A DNA stretch of 64,000 nt from Chelativorans xinjiangensis (GCF_009812055.1 NZ_WQNH01000019.1:1-64000); one strand, 5' to 3'. Shown: positions 1-9,099, numbered from the stretch's first letter. Translations and numbers: made by a program. Notes: generated by a model not told the origin, from the sequence alone.

Positions 1-690
1 GCCGCCGCTCGTCCCGCCGCCGGTGTTGCCGCCGCTCGTGCCGCCGCCGGTGTTGCCACCGCTCGTGCCGCCGCCGGTGTTGCCGCCGCTCGTCCCGCCG
101 CCGGTGTTGCCCCCGCTCGTGCCGCCACCGGTGTTGCCGCCGCCGCTGTTGCCGTCACCCGTGCCACTGCCGGTGTTGCCGTCGCCCGTGCCGCCGCCCG
201 TGCCACTGCCGGTGTTGCCGCCGCCGGTAGAAGAACCATCGCCTCCAGATTTCTTGCCGTCGCCGGAACTGGCCACCGCGGCTCCGCCGACCACTGCGCC
301 CGCGAGCGCCATCAGCCCCACCGCAGCCGACGCGCCCACCTGGCTCTGACCGGAAATGACGGGCTCGACGATCCCCTTGGGCGCGTTGTGAAACGACGCG
401 TCGGCGAAGTGGACATCGCCGCCGCCCACGTGCCCCCCGTCAACGAACCTGAGATTAGGCTCGCCGTCCGCATCGCTTCGGAAGAAGTCCTCGAGGCGGA
501 TCTTGCTGCCATCCGCCAGTGTCAGGACCAAGTCGTCGCCTAGCCTCTCGTAAACGACAACATCGGCCTCCGGAATGAGCAGCGTGATACGCGCGGCGTC
601 ACCCGCTTTCAGGAGAGAGGACGGACCGGCAAGCACCGTCGCTTGAGGAGTGAAAGAACCGGTATGAATGACTTCAGCCTGGATATTCAT
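1..690 (-). CDS. Bap/BapA-type large repetitive surface adhesin, N-terminal part (runs off the window)
   Basis: The 230 visible residues start at an ATG preceded by an AAGGAAC Shine-Dalgarno and have no stop before the window edge. Residues 1-115 resemble the prefix domain found at the start of BapA-like biofilm adhesins, with a beta-rich segment, an LEDFF motif and a conserved-looking VEPVISGQ stretch. A hydrophobic Ala/Gly/Val segment follows (about 119-141), then a low-complexity Gly/Thr/Ser/Asn linker with 9-residue repeats from about 158 on. Proteins of this kind are normally thousands of residues long and are secreted by a dedicated type I system. That system is encoded just upstream on the same strand. 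The adhesin call is inference from the N-terminus and context, because the repeat body and C-terminal secretion signal lie outside the window. Confidence 0.7.
   Translation of the reverse strand, partial: MNIQAEVIHTGSFTPQATVLAGPSSLLKAGDAARITLLIPEADVVVYERLGDDLVLTLADGSKIRLEDFFRSDADGEPNLRFVDGGHVGGGDVHFADASFHNAPKGIVEPVISGQSQVGASAAVGLMALAGAVVGGAAVASSGDGKKSGGDGSSTGGGNTGSGTGGGTGDGNTGSGTGDGNSGGGNTGGGTSGGNTGGGTSGGNTGGGTSGGNTGGGTSGGNTGGGTSGG
2..217. repeat. 27-bp in-frame tandem repeats in the adhesin gene
   Basis: Five near-identical 27-bp units lie at 2-28, 29-55, 56-82, 83-109 and 110-136, differing only at scattered bases. A 15-bp short unit and degenerate units continue to about 217. On the coding strand each unit encodes nine residues built from Gly, Asn, Thr and Ser (GNTGGGTSG type). 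All units are multiples of 3, so copy-number changes keep the frame. This makes it a length-variable linker and a likely site of slippage or assembly collapse. Confidence 0.9.
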
Positions 691-938
691 GATAGTTCCT
701 TAATAAAACTATTATATTTAAGTATGCCAGATAGTAAACGATGCGCCGGCAAAATCCCGGCCGCGAGCATATCCGCGGCGGCGCCGGGCGCATGAACAGC
801 GCCCTCCCGCCTCGCGGTCACCGGAGCACCAAAAATTCCTTGCGCATTGCATATACATGACACATCCTACTGTATCCTCGCTCTCCCTGCCGAACCGCAG
901 GAAAGCGCGGGAAGGGCGCAAAAGGTGTGCATCCCCCG

Positions 939-1005
939 GCTAGGCCACGACAAATCCTTCTTGTCAAGCATAATGTTTACATAATTTTGCCTGTATATGT
1001 ATACA
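939..1005 (-). promoter_or_regulatory. Putative sigma70-like promoter and palindromic operator upstream of the adhesin gene
   Basis: The 348-bp gap 691-1038 between the HlyD-like gene and the adhesin has no convincing gene. On the minus strand it holds TTGACA (967-962), a 17-nt spacer and CCTAGC (944-939), a plausible promoter about 250 nt upstream of the adhesin start. Just upstream lies a perfect palindrome, TGTATA-TG-TATACA (992-1005). This suggests the adhesin has its own regulated promoter in addition to any readthrough from the secretion operon. The boxes are read by eye only. Confidence 0.35.
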
Positions 1006-1038
1006 CGCGCTACACAAGACAGATACTGGGCGATCCCC

Positions 1039-2247
1039 TCATCGCTCCCCCAGCGCCTCCTGGCCTTTCAGGAGCGGCTTCAGCAGATATTCGAGCACGG
1101 TCTTGCTCCCGGTCTGGATGTCCACCTCGGCGACCATGCCCGGCTTGATCGGCAACAGGCCCTCAGGGCCCTTCAGTGCGGCCGAATCGGTGAGCACCCG
1201 GACGCGGTAATAGGGTTCACCGTCGCGGCGGGTCTCGTCCCTGATAGTGTCGGCACTGATGAAGACAAGCTTGCCGCTCAGCGCGCCGTAGATCGTGTAA
1301 TCATAAGCGGTGATCTTTACCGTTGCCGGCAGGCCCGGCCGTAGAAAGGCAACGTCCTGCGGGCGGATTTCCGCCTCCACGTAAAGCTGATCGTCAAGCG
1401 GCACAATTTCCATGATCGTCTCGCCAGGCGCGGCCACGCCGCCACGGGTCGTTACCTTCAGGTTCTTGACGATGCCTCGGACAGGCGACTTCAGCTCCGT
1501 GTGCTCCAGCGTGTCGCGTTTCTGGGCGAGCTGCTGTTCGAGGCTCGACAGCTCGGCGCCTTTCTGCGCGATCTCGCCGCTGATGTCCTGGGCGTAGCTG
1601 TTCTCCATTTCAGTCAGCTCGCCCTTCAAATCCGCGATGGTGCGCTCCAGCTGGATCTCGTCCACCGCGCTCACCGCGCCCCGCTCGGCCATCGGGTGGA
1701 CGAGGTCGAGCTGGCTTTGGGCCAGCGACAGTCGCTCACGCAGGGAGGCGGTGGATTCGGCCAGCTTGCGCCGCCGGGCCTGGAAAAGCTCCCGCTCCGC
1801 TTCCACCACCTCCTTGTTGTCGGCTACCTCGGCATCGAATTCGACTGTTTCGGCACCGGCCTGTTCAGCATGCAGGCGGGTGAGGGTGGCGCGCAGCGTG
1901 ATCGTCTGCCCCTTCAGATCCTGGAAAGCCGCGCGGAAGCGCGTGTCGTCCAGCACCGCCAGCGTCTGCCCGGCGGCAACCTCCTCGCCTTCCTGCACCT
2001 CGATGAACCTGACGATGCCGCCTTCCAGGCTCTGGATGATCTGCCCGTGGCTCAGCGGCGCGACCTTGCCCATGCCGCGGGTCACCTCCTCGAGAGGTGC
2101 ATTCGCCGCCCAGACGAAGAAGGCGACAACCGTAAAGGCCGTCAGCCAGAGCACGGGGCGTTGCAGGCCGCGCGTTTGAAGGGGTCTGGTGACGAGCCGA
2201 TTCTGATCCGGCCCGTCGCCCGCCACGTCCCTGAGACCGTCGGTCAT
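1039..2247 (-). CDS. HlyD/LapC-family periplasmic adaptor of the type I secretion system
   Basis: The 402-residue product has a short cytoplasmic N-terminus and one membrane segment (about residues 32-49). A split lipoyl/barrel-sandwich domain follows, with its halves at about 65-105 and 255-290, around a long alpha-helical coiled-coil hairpin (about 110-250). A C-terminal beta-barrel ends with the LPIKPGMVAEVDI signature typical of HlyD/LapC adaptors. It would bridge the inner-membrane ABC exporter and the TolC-like channel. The ATG lies one base after the ABC gene's stop, so the two are translationally coupled. An in-frame start further upstream would extend into the ABC gene and is rejected. 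Confidence 0.92.
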   Translation of the reverse strand: MTDGLRDVAGDGPDQNRLVTRPLQTRGLQRPVLWLTAFTVVAFFVWAANAPLEEVTRGMGKVAPLSHGQIIQSLEGGIVRFIEVQEGEEVAAGQTLAVLDDTRFRAAFQDLKGQTITLRATLTRLHAEQAGAETVEFDAEVADNKEVVEAERELFQARRRKLAESTASLRERLSLAQSQLDLVHPMAERGAVSAVDEIQLERTIADLKGELTEMENSYAQDISGEIAQKGAELSSLEQQLAQKRDTLEHTELKSPVRGIVKNLKVTTRGGVAAPGETIMEIVPLDDQLYVEAEIRPQDVAFLRPGLPATVKITAYDYTIYGALSGKLVFISADTIRDETRRDGEPYYRVRVLTDSAALKGPEGLLPIKPGMVAEVDIQTGSKTVLEYLLKPLLKGQEALGER

Positions 2248-2248
2248 C

Positions 2249-4447
2249 CTACGTTTCCTCGGCTGGTGCGACGGCGATCCGCGGCCGGTTGGAGGAAAGG
2301 GCGGCAAGAACGCCTTCCACCGGGCCGTCCGCCACCGGCCGTCCGTTCTTGACGACAATCGCCCGCCGCACGAGGGAGAGAACCGGCTGGCGGTGCGTGG
2401 CCACGACCAGCGTACGCCTGGTGAGCCACACGCGCATATTGTTGATGACACGCATTTCGAGCGTCTGGTCCATGGCCGCCGTCGGCTCGTCCAGGAGCAC
2501 GATCCGCGGGTCGCGCAGCCATATGCGGGCAAGCCCGATCGACTGGCGCTGCCCGCCGGAAACGCCTGCTCCTCCTTCGCCGATCTGCCGGTCAAGGCCG
2601 AGCGGATGGTCCCGCACCAGGTTTTCCGCACCGACGAAGGCCAGCGCCTCCAGAAGCTCCTCGTCCCCGCGCGCCGTCAGCCCCAGATTCAGATTGTCGC
2701 GCAAGGTGCCGTAAAACAGCCGCACGTCCTGCGGCAGGTAGGCAATGGCTCGACGAGCGTCGGCCGGGTCGATCTGGCGGATATCTGTACCGTCGAGCAG
2801 AAGCTGCCCCTGCGCAGGCTGATAGAGCCCGGCCAAAAGCTTGAGCAGCGTCGATTTGCCGGAACCGTTGGCGCCGAGCAGCGCCGTCGCCGTGCCGGGC
2901 TCGAAGGCGAGGGCTGGGATCCGCAGAGCCGGCTCGCTGTCCTGATCGTAGCGGAACGCCATCTCCTCGAGCCGATAGGCACCGGCAAGACGGGGGCGAT
3001 GAACGAACTTCCGCTCCGCCGGCCGGTCGATCGGCGCCTGCATGATCGCCTCCATCCCCTTGAGCGCCGCACGCATGTGCTGCCAGCGCGAGAAAATGCC
3101 GGCAAGCTGCGTCAGCGGTGCGGTCGTGCGCGAGGACAGGATCGCACAGGCCAACAGCCCGCCCGACGTCATGTGGCCGGCAGCGATCTGATAGACGCCG
3201 ACGACCATGACCAAGACATAGGAGGCCTGCTGCACCGCCGTGGCCGAATAGGTGAGCGTGCTGGACAACGCTCGCATACGTGCACCGTTACCGGCGAGGA
3301 GCGCGGTGTACTCCTCCCAAAGCCGCTGGAAATGCCCCTCGCCCTGCAGCGTCTTGACCGTTTCGGCACCGGACATCGCCTCAATCAGCAGGCCGTTGCG
3401 GATCGAACCTTCCTTCAAGTGCATGCGCGACATGCGCGATAGCGGCCACTGCGCCAATAGGCCAGGAAGGACGATGCAGGGTACGGCGGCAACCAGAACC
3501 CAGGCCACCGGTCCGCCGATCATGGCGATGATGCCGATGAAGAGAAGGACGAAGGGAAAGTCGCTGAGTGCGCCGATCGTCGTCGAGGTGAAGAACTCGC
3601 GGACCGAGTCGAACTCGCGCACCTGGTTGGTGAAAGAGCCGGTCGACTTCGGCCGCGCCTCCAGCCGCATGCCGAGCGCCCTTTCGAAAACCCGCGACGA
3701 AAGCGCGAGATCGAGCCTGCGGCCGACGATATCCACCAGATGGCTGCGCACGATTCGCATCACGGCTTCGATGAAGATGGCAAGCCCGACGCCAATGGCA
3801 AGAACCCACAGGGTGGCGAAGGCCAGGTTGGGCACCACGCGGTCGTAGACCTGCATCGAAAAGAGCGAGGTAGTCACCGCAAGCAAGTTGGCGACGGCGG
3901 CTGCGAGGGCGACTTCCACCACGTTCCACTTGTAGCGCGCGAACTCTCCCCAGAACCAGTGCCGCCTCGGCTCCCCGGCAAAACCCTCCGCGCGACCGTC
4001 GGTACGCACCAGCGGCGCGGCAAGGACCACGAGGCCGGAATGCTCCTCCTCGAGGTCCTTGCGCGACACGACATGCTCGCGGCTTTCCATTTCCGGTAGC
4101 AGGATCGTGCAACGACCGTCTTCGATTTTCGACAGCACGCATACGGTCCCGTCCCGCTGGACCAGGAGAACGGGCAGCAGTTCCGCGGCGATGGAGCCGA
4201 GCCTCTTCTCGTGCTTTACCCGGACGTCGAGATCCGCCCGGGCACCGGCGCGCCGCAGGAGAGCCAGCGTCATACGGCCGTCCGCAAGCGGAAGGCCCGC
4301 GGTCAATTCGCCGGCCGTGGACGGGCGATCATAGAGCCGGCAAAGCAGCAAAAGGCCCTCGAGCAGATCGTCCTGCGGACCGCGGCCAGAGGCCACGAAA
4401 CGCTCCGGCCGCCTCGCCGTCCAATCATGGCTTTCACCGGCGGTCAT
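2249..4447 (-). CDS. LapB/HlyB-family type I secretion ABC exporter (permease fused to ATPase)
   Basis: The 732-residue product has an N-terminal C39-like domain (about 20-145) without an obvious catalytic Cys-His pair, as in LapB and HlyB exporters that only bind their substrate. A six-helix exporter domain follows (about 165-450). The C-terminal nucleotide-binding domain carries Walker A GANGSGKST, signature VSGGQRQ and Walker B IVLLDEPTAAMD. It powers one-step secretion of a large protein, most likely the adhesin encoded downstream. Its ATG overlaps the TolC gene's TGA (ATGA), the usual coupling in this operon. Confidence 0.93.
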   Translation of the reverse strand: MTAGESHDWTARRPERFVASGRGPQDDLLEGLLLLCRLYDRPSTAGELTAGLPLADGRMTLALLRRAGARADLDVRVKHEKRLGSIAAELLPVLLVQRDGTVCVLSKIEDGRCTILLPEMESREHVVSRKDLEEEHSGLVVLAAPLVRTDGRAEGFAGEPRRHWFWGEFARYKWNVVEVALAAAVANLLAVTTSLFSMQVYDRVVPNLAFATLWVLAIGVGLAIFIEAVMRIVRSHLVDIVGRRLDLALSSRVFERALGMRLEARPKSTGSFTNQVREFDSVREFFTSTTIGALSDFPFVLLFIGIIAMIGGPVAWVLVAAVPCIVLPGLLAQWPLSRMSRMHLKEGSIRNGLLIEAMSGAETVKTLQGEGHFQRLWEEYTALLAGNGARMRALSSTLTYSATAVQQASYVLVMVVGVYQIAAGHMTSGGLLACAILSSRTTAPLTQLAGIFSRWQHMRAALKGMEAIMQAPIDRPAERKFVHRPRLAGAYRLEEMAFRYDQDSEPALRIPALAFEPGTATALLGANGSGKSTLLKLLAGLYQPAQGQLLLDGTDIRQIDPADARRAIAYLPQDVRLFYGTLRDNLNLGLTARGDEELLEALAFVGAENLVRDHPLGLDRQIGEGGAGVSGGQRQSIGLARIWLRDPRIVLLDEPTAAMDQTLEMRVINNMRVWLTRRTLVVATHRQPVLSLVRRAIVVKNGRPVADGPVEGVLAALSSNRPRIAVAPAEET

Positions 4448-5808
4448 GGGGCCTCTCCCGGGACAGCCAGTTGCAGCGAACCGAGCAACGTGCCGACGGC
4501 CCCCGCCGCCGCGTACTGCAGATCGAGAATGTCGTAGCGCACGTTTACGCGGCTGCTCTCGATGCGGAAGATGTCCGCCTGCATATTGACGAGATCGGCA
4601 ACTTTTCGCTCGCCGATCTTGAACTGATCCTCGTAAAGTGCGCGCAACGCGCGGGCTCTCTGGAGCTCGGCGCCGAGAATTCCCAGCCGGCTGCGCAGTG
4701 TCGGCTCCTGGTCCAAAAGCTGGCGCACCTGAAGGCTGGCACCGCGCCGCGCCGTCTCGGCAGCCCATTTCGCGCTATCGGCCTGCAGACGCGCCGCCTC
4801 GACTTTGTTGAAATTGCTCAACCCGACCACGGTCGGCCCGGTTATACGCAGGCCGAGCCCGGTGTCGGCTCCGCCGGAATTCTGGTCGCCGCGCACGAAA
4901 GCTTCCGCGCTCACCTTGGGCAGAAGGCCCGCCTGCTCCGACTTCACCGCCTGACGAGCCGCCGCCTCGCGGGCGCGCGCTGCCTTTACTGCCGGCGCTT
5001 CGGAAACTGCTGCATCGACGCCGGTATCCAGCGTCAACGGAAGCTCCGGCACCTCCGACAGACCATCGGCCTCGGCACCAACGCGCAGAAGGTAAACGCT
5101 GCGCGCCTTGCGCAGGGCGCCGCGGACATCCTCAAGGGCCGATTCCGCCTCTCCCTGCCGCACGCCGACGAGTTCAAGGTCTGTCGCATCGCCGACGCCG
5201 CCACTGGCACGCTGCTTGGCAAGCGCCGCAAAGCGGCGATAAACGGCGAGATTTCTTTCGGCCGCCGCGATCAGCCCCTCGCTGCGCTTTACCGCGATAT
5301 GGGCGGCCGCCGCCTCCAGAGCCGCCGTTTCGCGGGCATCCGTATATTCCGCCAGCGCCCCCGCCTGACCGGCTTTGGCCTGATCGACCTGTGCGCCGGT
5401 GCGCCCCCAATCGTAAAGCGGCTGGGCGAGCGAGACGCGATAGTCATAGGAATCTCGTGTTCCCACGGCGGCGCTGCTTTGCAACGACGGCTGATAGCCG
5501 GAATAGGCGATCTTGACGTCGACATCGGCAACGGAAAGGTCGGCCTGTGCACGCCGTATGGTGGAGCTATGGCCAAGTGCGGAGATAACCGAGGCCCGCA
5601 AGCTTCCCGCCTCTGCCGCCGCGGCACCGCCGCGGTTTACCGCGGACCGTTGCATGGGCGTGGCAGCGGCATCGGGCGGCTCTGTCTGGGCGATGGCAGC
5701 CGAAGTGCTCGCCCGCCCGCTGGAGGGGCCGGGCTTCTGAGCCGCGGGCATGCCGCCGGCGCATGCCTGCAGCACCAAACCTGCCATGAGGGTGAACACT
5801 ATGGGCAT
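4444..5808 (-). CDS. TolC/LapE-family outer membrane efflux lipoprotein of the type I secretion system
   Basis: The start chosen (454 residues) gives a lipoprotein signal peptide ending in an LQAC lipobox, with an AAGAGAG ribosome site upstream. The in-frame upstream start would bury this signal. The mature protein shows the duplicated long-helix plus beta-strand pattern of outer membrane efflux proteins, with many Ala/Gln/Arg-rich amphipathic heptads. A low-complexity Ala/Ser/Pro segment follows the signal. It is the first gene of the secretion operon, so it would supply the outer membrane channel. Lipid-anchored versions are common in this family. Confidence 0.88.
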   Translation of the reverse strand: MPIVFTLMAGLVLQACAGGMPAAQKPGPSSGRASTSAAIAQTEPPDAAATPMQRSAVNRGGAAAAEAGSLRASVISALGHSSTIRRAQADLSVADVDVKIAYSGYQPSLQSSAAVGTRDSYDYRVSLAQPLYDWGRTGAQVDQAKAGQAGALAEYTDARETAALEAAAAHIAVKRSEGLIAAAERNLAVYRRFAALAKQRASGGVGDATDLELVGVRQGEAESALEDVRGALRKARSVYLLRVGAEADGLSEVPELPLTLDTGVDAAVSEAPAVKAARAREAAARQAVKSEQAGLLPKVSAEAFVRGDQNSGGADTGLGLRITGPTVVGLSNFNKVEAARLQADSAKWAAETARRGASLQVRQLLDQEPTLRSRLGILGAELQRARALRALYEDQFKIGERKVADLVNMQADIFRIESSRVNVRYDILDLQYAAAGAVGTLLGSLQLAVPGEAP

Positions 5809-6463
5809 CGGACGCTCTCTTGAGCCGGAGTGGCTTCGTAGAGGGATCAAATTCTGCTCCTGCTTGATGACGGTATGCATGGCCAACGAGGAGAGGACGA
5901 TGTCGCGGATGAGCCGACACGAACCCGGCACCACATCCCCACGATGAGGATGCGCTGCCGCTGTCATGAATGGCGCCAGCAGCCAGATCGTCTGAACCCG
6001 CTCGACGCGGAAAACCGAACTCTGTTGCTGTGACTGCCCGTTTACGGGAAAAACGGACCATACCTGCGAGGCGATTTTCGTTTATCTATGCGCCAACTCA
6101 GATACCCGCTCTTCATAGGGCCAAATGCGTTAAGATACCTATAATTTTCCATAATAGTTATGAGTTATACCGGGATTATATATACGTTTGCCATAAACGA
6201 AACATCTGCACTTGTCGAGTGCCCACGCAGTCAATTTTTGCTGGACGCTTCTATTTGGGTGCGAACGGACGCCCCGCCGCTCTTCCAGTGGGTTCGCAAA
6301 CGGCCTGCCGCACGTCGTGACCCTCTGCCCCCTTTCCTCGGTCGCCTCGAATTGCTTCAGCTCAGGCTGACGGCATTGGGATTGAGCGGGCGGTCGTCCC
6401 GTTATAGCGGGATGTCCAACAACCTCACACGGCGGGGGAGGCGAACAGCGGTAGCGCTGTTTC
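5809..6463. other. Intergenic region, no convincing gene
   Basis: These 655 bp lie upstream of the secretion operon and downstream of the zinc-ribbon gene. Open frames here have poor composition and no family resemblance. An AT-rich stretch at about 6070-6210 stands out from the GC-rich surroundings and is the likely location of the secretion-operon promoter. No clear -35/-10 pair or palindrome was identified. Confidence 0.5.
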
Positions 6464-6742
6464 TCACCCGGCTCCGCGAATGGGCCGAGCATCAACGAGG
6501 CTGTCTGCCAAGCCGGTGCTCGCATCCGTGTCGATGCCGGACCAACGCATCGGGTCGGCTTGCCGAACAAGGCGGAGCTGGCAGTGCGGGCAGAGCTGGC
6601 ATTTTCGGGAGAACCGGGTTTCTCCGGGCCCTGATGTGATGACGATGGCGACGATCCGGTGCTCATCGATCTTACGAAGCGTTCGTTCGTCGCCGCATCC
6701 GTCGCAGCGCCAAACCTGTTTCGCCTTGGTATCCTCCGCCAT
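6464..6742 (-). CDS. Small zinc-ribbon protein of unknown function
   Basis: This 92-residue protein has Cys at 13 and 16 (CDGC) and at 48, 51 and 54 (CQLCPHC), spaced as in a zinc ribbon. Between them is a strand-rich segment containing IVAIVIT. An AGGAA ribosome site lies about 6 nt before the ATG, which supports translation. It sits about 200 bp downstream of bhcD on the same strand but is probably a separate unit. I do not recognise a family; a nucleic-acid-binding or metal-binding role is only a guess. Confidence 0.5.
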   Translation of the reverse strand: MAEDTKAKQVWRCDGCGDERTLRKIDEHRIVAIVITSGPGETRFSRKCQLCPHCQLRLVRQADPMRWSGIDTDASTGLADSLVDARPIRGAG

Positions 6743-6938
6743 CGCTTTCCTACGTGTCGGCCAGCCGCTTCGGGCGTTTCGCCACCCACAGGCTCAGGCA
6801 CATAGGCTTGCAAAGCGCTCCGGTTTCACAGGCCCCCGCCCATGCATACACCCGGAAACAGTGCAGCCCCCAATTCCTGAATGTAAGGCAGGAACCTTGC
6901 GCGCGGCTTGCGCTTGGCAGAAAGCGCATTGGGTTTGG

Positions 6939-7904
6939 TTAGAGGGACAACTCGGTTGCAAGGCCTCTGCTGCGGGCGCCGGATGCGGCGACGGAGGCAA
7001 GGGCCAGATCCTGCAGACCGACGCCGGTGCCATCGAACAGGGTGATCTCGTCCGACGACGAGCGCCCGGGGTGCGTGCCGTTGACGACGGCACCGATAGG
7101 CGTGATCCGCGCTTCCTCGATCAGGCCGGCCTCTACCGCGTGCTGGCACTCGCCGATGCTGACCGCCTGGGCGACTTCATCAGTGAAGAGCTTTGCTGCG
7201 GCAACGAGTTCGGCGGCGACCTCCTGCTTGCCCCGGGTGTCGCTTCCCATGCAGGCCAAGTGCACGCCCGGCCGCACGTGATCGCGCATCAGGATCGGCG
7301 CAAAGCTCGAAGTGATGGTGATGATGACGTCGGCCTCCGCTCCAAGCCGCTCGAGCGGGACCGCCTTGAAGGGCAAACCCAGCTCCGCCGCGGTTTCCTC
7401 CAGCCGCGAGAGCATTTCGGGATGCGGGTTCCAGCCGATCACTTTCTCGAACTCCCGCTGCGCCGCTGCCGCCCGCATCTGGAAGGCGGACTGGAAGCCG
7501 GCGCCGACCATGCCGAGCACCCTGGCATCCGGGCGCGCCAGATAGCGGATGGAGACGGCAGAAGCCGCCGCGGTGCGCATGGCTGTCAGATAGTTGCCAC
7601 CGACCATCGCCTGCGGTCGCCCGGTATCGGGATCGAAGAGGAAGACGGTCGACTGATGATTGGTCAGACCCCGCTTCTCGTTGCCCGGCCAATAGCCGCC
7701 CGACTTCAACCCCAGTACGCCATGCGCACGGTCGAAGCCGGACTTGAAGCCGTAGAGCGCGTCCGCATGGCCGATCGCCTCGCGGATGACCGGGAAGTTG
7801 CAGGCCTCGCCGCTGGCCATGGCGGCGAAAACACCCTCCACGGCCGCAAAGGCGTCCTCGCGTGTGATGACGTTGCGGCAGGTTTCCTCCGTGACGACCA
7901 GCAT
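6939..7904 (-). CDS. bhcD: Iminosuccinate reductase of the beta-hydroxyaspartate cycle (ornithine cyclodeaminase/mu-crystallin fold)
   Basis: The 321-residue product has the ornithine cyclodeaminase/mu-crystallin fold, with a Rossmann motif VLGMVGAGFQSAFQ at about 130 and GGNYLTAMRTAAASA before it. In the beta-hydroxyaspartate cycle BhcD reduces iminosuccinate to L-aspartate with NAD(P)H, regenerating the amino donor for BhcA. The specific call rests on its place as fourth gene after bhcA, bhcB and bhcC. On sequence alone it would be labelled a generic ornithine cyclodeaminase family protein. It begins 9 nt after the bhcC stop. Confidence 0.85.
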   Translation of the reverse strand: MLVVTEETCRNVITREDAFAAVEGVFAAMASGEACNFPVIREAIGHADALYGFKSGFDRAHGVLGLKSGGYWPGNEKRGLTNHQSTVFLFDPDTGRPQAMVGGNYLTAMRTAAASAVSIRYLARPDARVLGMVGAGFQSAFQMRAAAAQREFEKVIGWNPHPEMLSRLEETAAELGLPFKAVPLERLGAEADVIITITSSFAPILMRDHVRPGVHLACMGSDTRGKQEVAAELVAAAKLFTDEVAQAVSIGECQHAVEAGLIEEARITPIGAVVNGTHPGRSSSDEITLFDGTGVGLQDLALASVAASGARSRGLATELSL

Positions 7905-7913
7905 GGCGGCGCC

Positions 7914-9068
7914 TCAGTAGGCCATGCCGCGCGCGGTGACCGGCCACAGGCATTCCACCTTGCCGTCGCGGATACCGACATACCAGTCGTAGATATTGCA
8001 GGTGGGGTCGCTATGGCCGGGCACGAGCTTCAGCTTGTCATTGAGCTTCAGCACGTTGCCGGGATCGGCGATAACGCCGTGTTCGTCGGAGCATTTGACG
8101 TATTCGACATCGTCGCGCCCGTAGATGACCGGCAGGCCGGAATCCACGCTCTGCGCCTTGAGGCCGGCGTCGCAGATCGCCTTGTCGGTCTTGGTCTTGG
8201 ACATGATCGACGTCCAGATGAACAAGCTGTTCTCGAACGCATGAATGAAATCGCCATCCTCGTCCCGCACCCTCTGGTAGTCGGCATCCATGAAAATGTA
8301 GGAGCCGCATTGCAGCTCGTTGTAGACGCCGGACGTGCCCTCGAAATAGTAGGAGCCCGTGCCGGCACCGCCGACGATCCCGCACTCCAGGCCTTCCAAC
8401 TTCAGCATGGCGACGGTGGCAGCGACCTGGGAGATGGCGGCGTCGATCTTCGCCTTGCGCTCCCTGTAGTCGTGAACGTGCTGGGCCGCGCCCTGGTAGG
8501 CCTGCAGGCCGGAGAATTCCAGCCCGGCGGCGGCGGCGATCTTCTTTGCCAGGTCGACTACCGGCTCGCCCCACTGCACACCGCAGCGCCCTGCCCCGCA
8601 ATCGATCTCGACCAGGCACTCGATCGTCGTGTCGTGCCTTTGTGCCGCCTTGGACAGGTCGTCGACATTGCCGAGATCGTCGACGCAAACGAGTGTGCGC
8701 GCCCGGCCTGCAAGCCGCGCCAGACGGTCGATCTTCCCGGAATCGACCACTTGGTTCGAGACAAGGACATCCCGCACACCGCCGGCGACGATCGCCTCGG
8801 CTTCCGACACCTTCTGGCAGCACACGCCGACCGCCCCGCCGAGTTCCATCTGAATGCGTGCGATATCGGCGGATTTATGCGTCTTGGCATGCGCTCGGTG
8901 GCGAACGCCCATCTCCTCGGCAAAGCGGCGCATGCGCTTCACATTGCGCTCGAAGGCGTCGAGGTCGATGATTAGTGCCGGCGTCTGCACCTCCTCCAGA
9001 TTCATGCCGACGGCGGCCGGAACGTTCAGGCCGACGACGGGCGCGGCGGTCTTGTTGAGGGCGTTCAT
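7914..9068 (-). CDS. bhcC: beta-hydroxyaspartate aldolase (D-threonine aldolase/alanine racemase fold type III)
   Basis: The 384-residue protein belongs to the PLP fold-type III D-threonine aldolase-like family. The PLP lysine lies in HAKTHK (about residue 63) and the C-terminal metal-binding region contains HSDPTCN. BhcC condenses glycine and glyoxylate to (2R,3S)-beta-hydroxyaspartate, the carbon-carbon bond-forming step of the cycle. The neighbours bhcB and bhcA on one side and bhcD on the other match the described order. A stand-alone reading would be D-threonine aldolase, but the full operon makes the BHAC role much more likely. Confidence 0.88.
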   Translation of the reverse strand: MNALNKTAAPVVGLNVPAAVGMNLEEVQTPALIIDLDAFERNVKRMRRFAEEMGVRHRAHAKTHKSADIARIQMELGGAVGVCCQKVSEAEAIVAGGVRDVLVSNQVVDSGKIDRLARLAGRARTLVCVDDLGNVDDLSKAAQRHDTTIECLVEIDCGAGRCGVQWGEPVVDLAKKIAAAAGLEFSGLQAYQGAAQHVHDYRERKAKIDAAISQVAATVAMLKLEGLECGIVGGAGTGSYYFEGTSGVYNELQCGSYIFMDADYQRVRDEDGDFIHAFENSLFIWTSIMSKTKTDKAICDAGLKAQSVDSGLPVIYGRDDVEYVKCSDEHGVIADPGNVLKLNDKLKLVPGHSDPTCNIYDWYVGIRDGKVECLWPVTARGMAY

Positions 9069-9099
9069 GGCATTCCTCCTTGTCCTTCAGGCGCGGTGC

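Noticed and set aside
1-217. CRISPR-like regular repeats at the left edge
   Set aside because: The repeats are contiguous, with no unique spacers, and encode an in-frame Gly/Thr/Ser/Asn linker.
23-349. Proline/valine-rich plus-strand protein at the left edge
   Set aside because: It is the antisense reading of the adhesin's Gly-rich repeats; the minus strand has the ribosome site and prefix domain.
6139-6813. 224-codon minus-strand frame overlapping the zinc-ribbon gene
   Set aside because: Proline/arginine-rich with no motif and no ribosome site. The overlapping 92-residue frame has paired cysteines and a good ribosome site.
6480-8975. 831-codon open frame on the plus strand opposite bhcD and bhcC
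   Set aside because: It lies antisense to two well-supported enzymes and its composition (Arg/His/Gly-rich, no family motifs) is what a GC-rich antisense frame gives.
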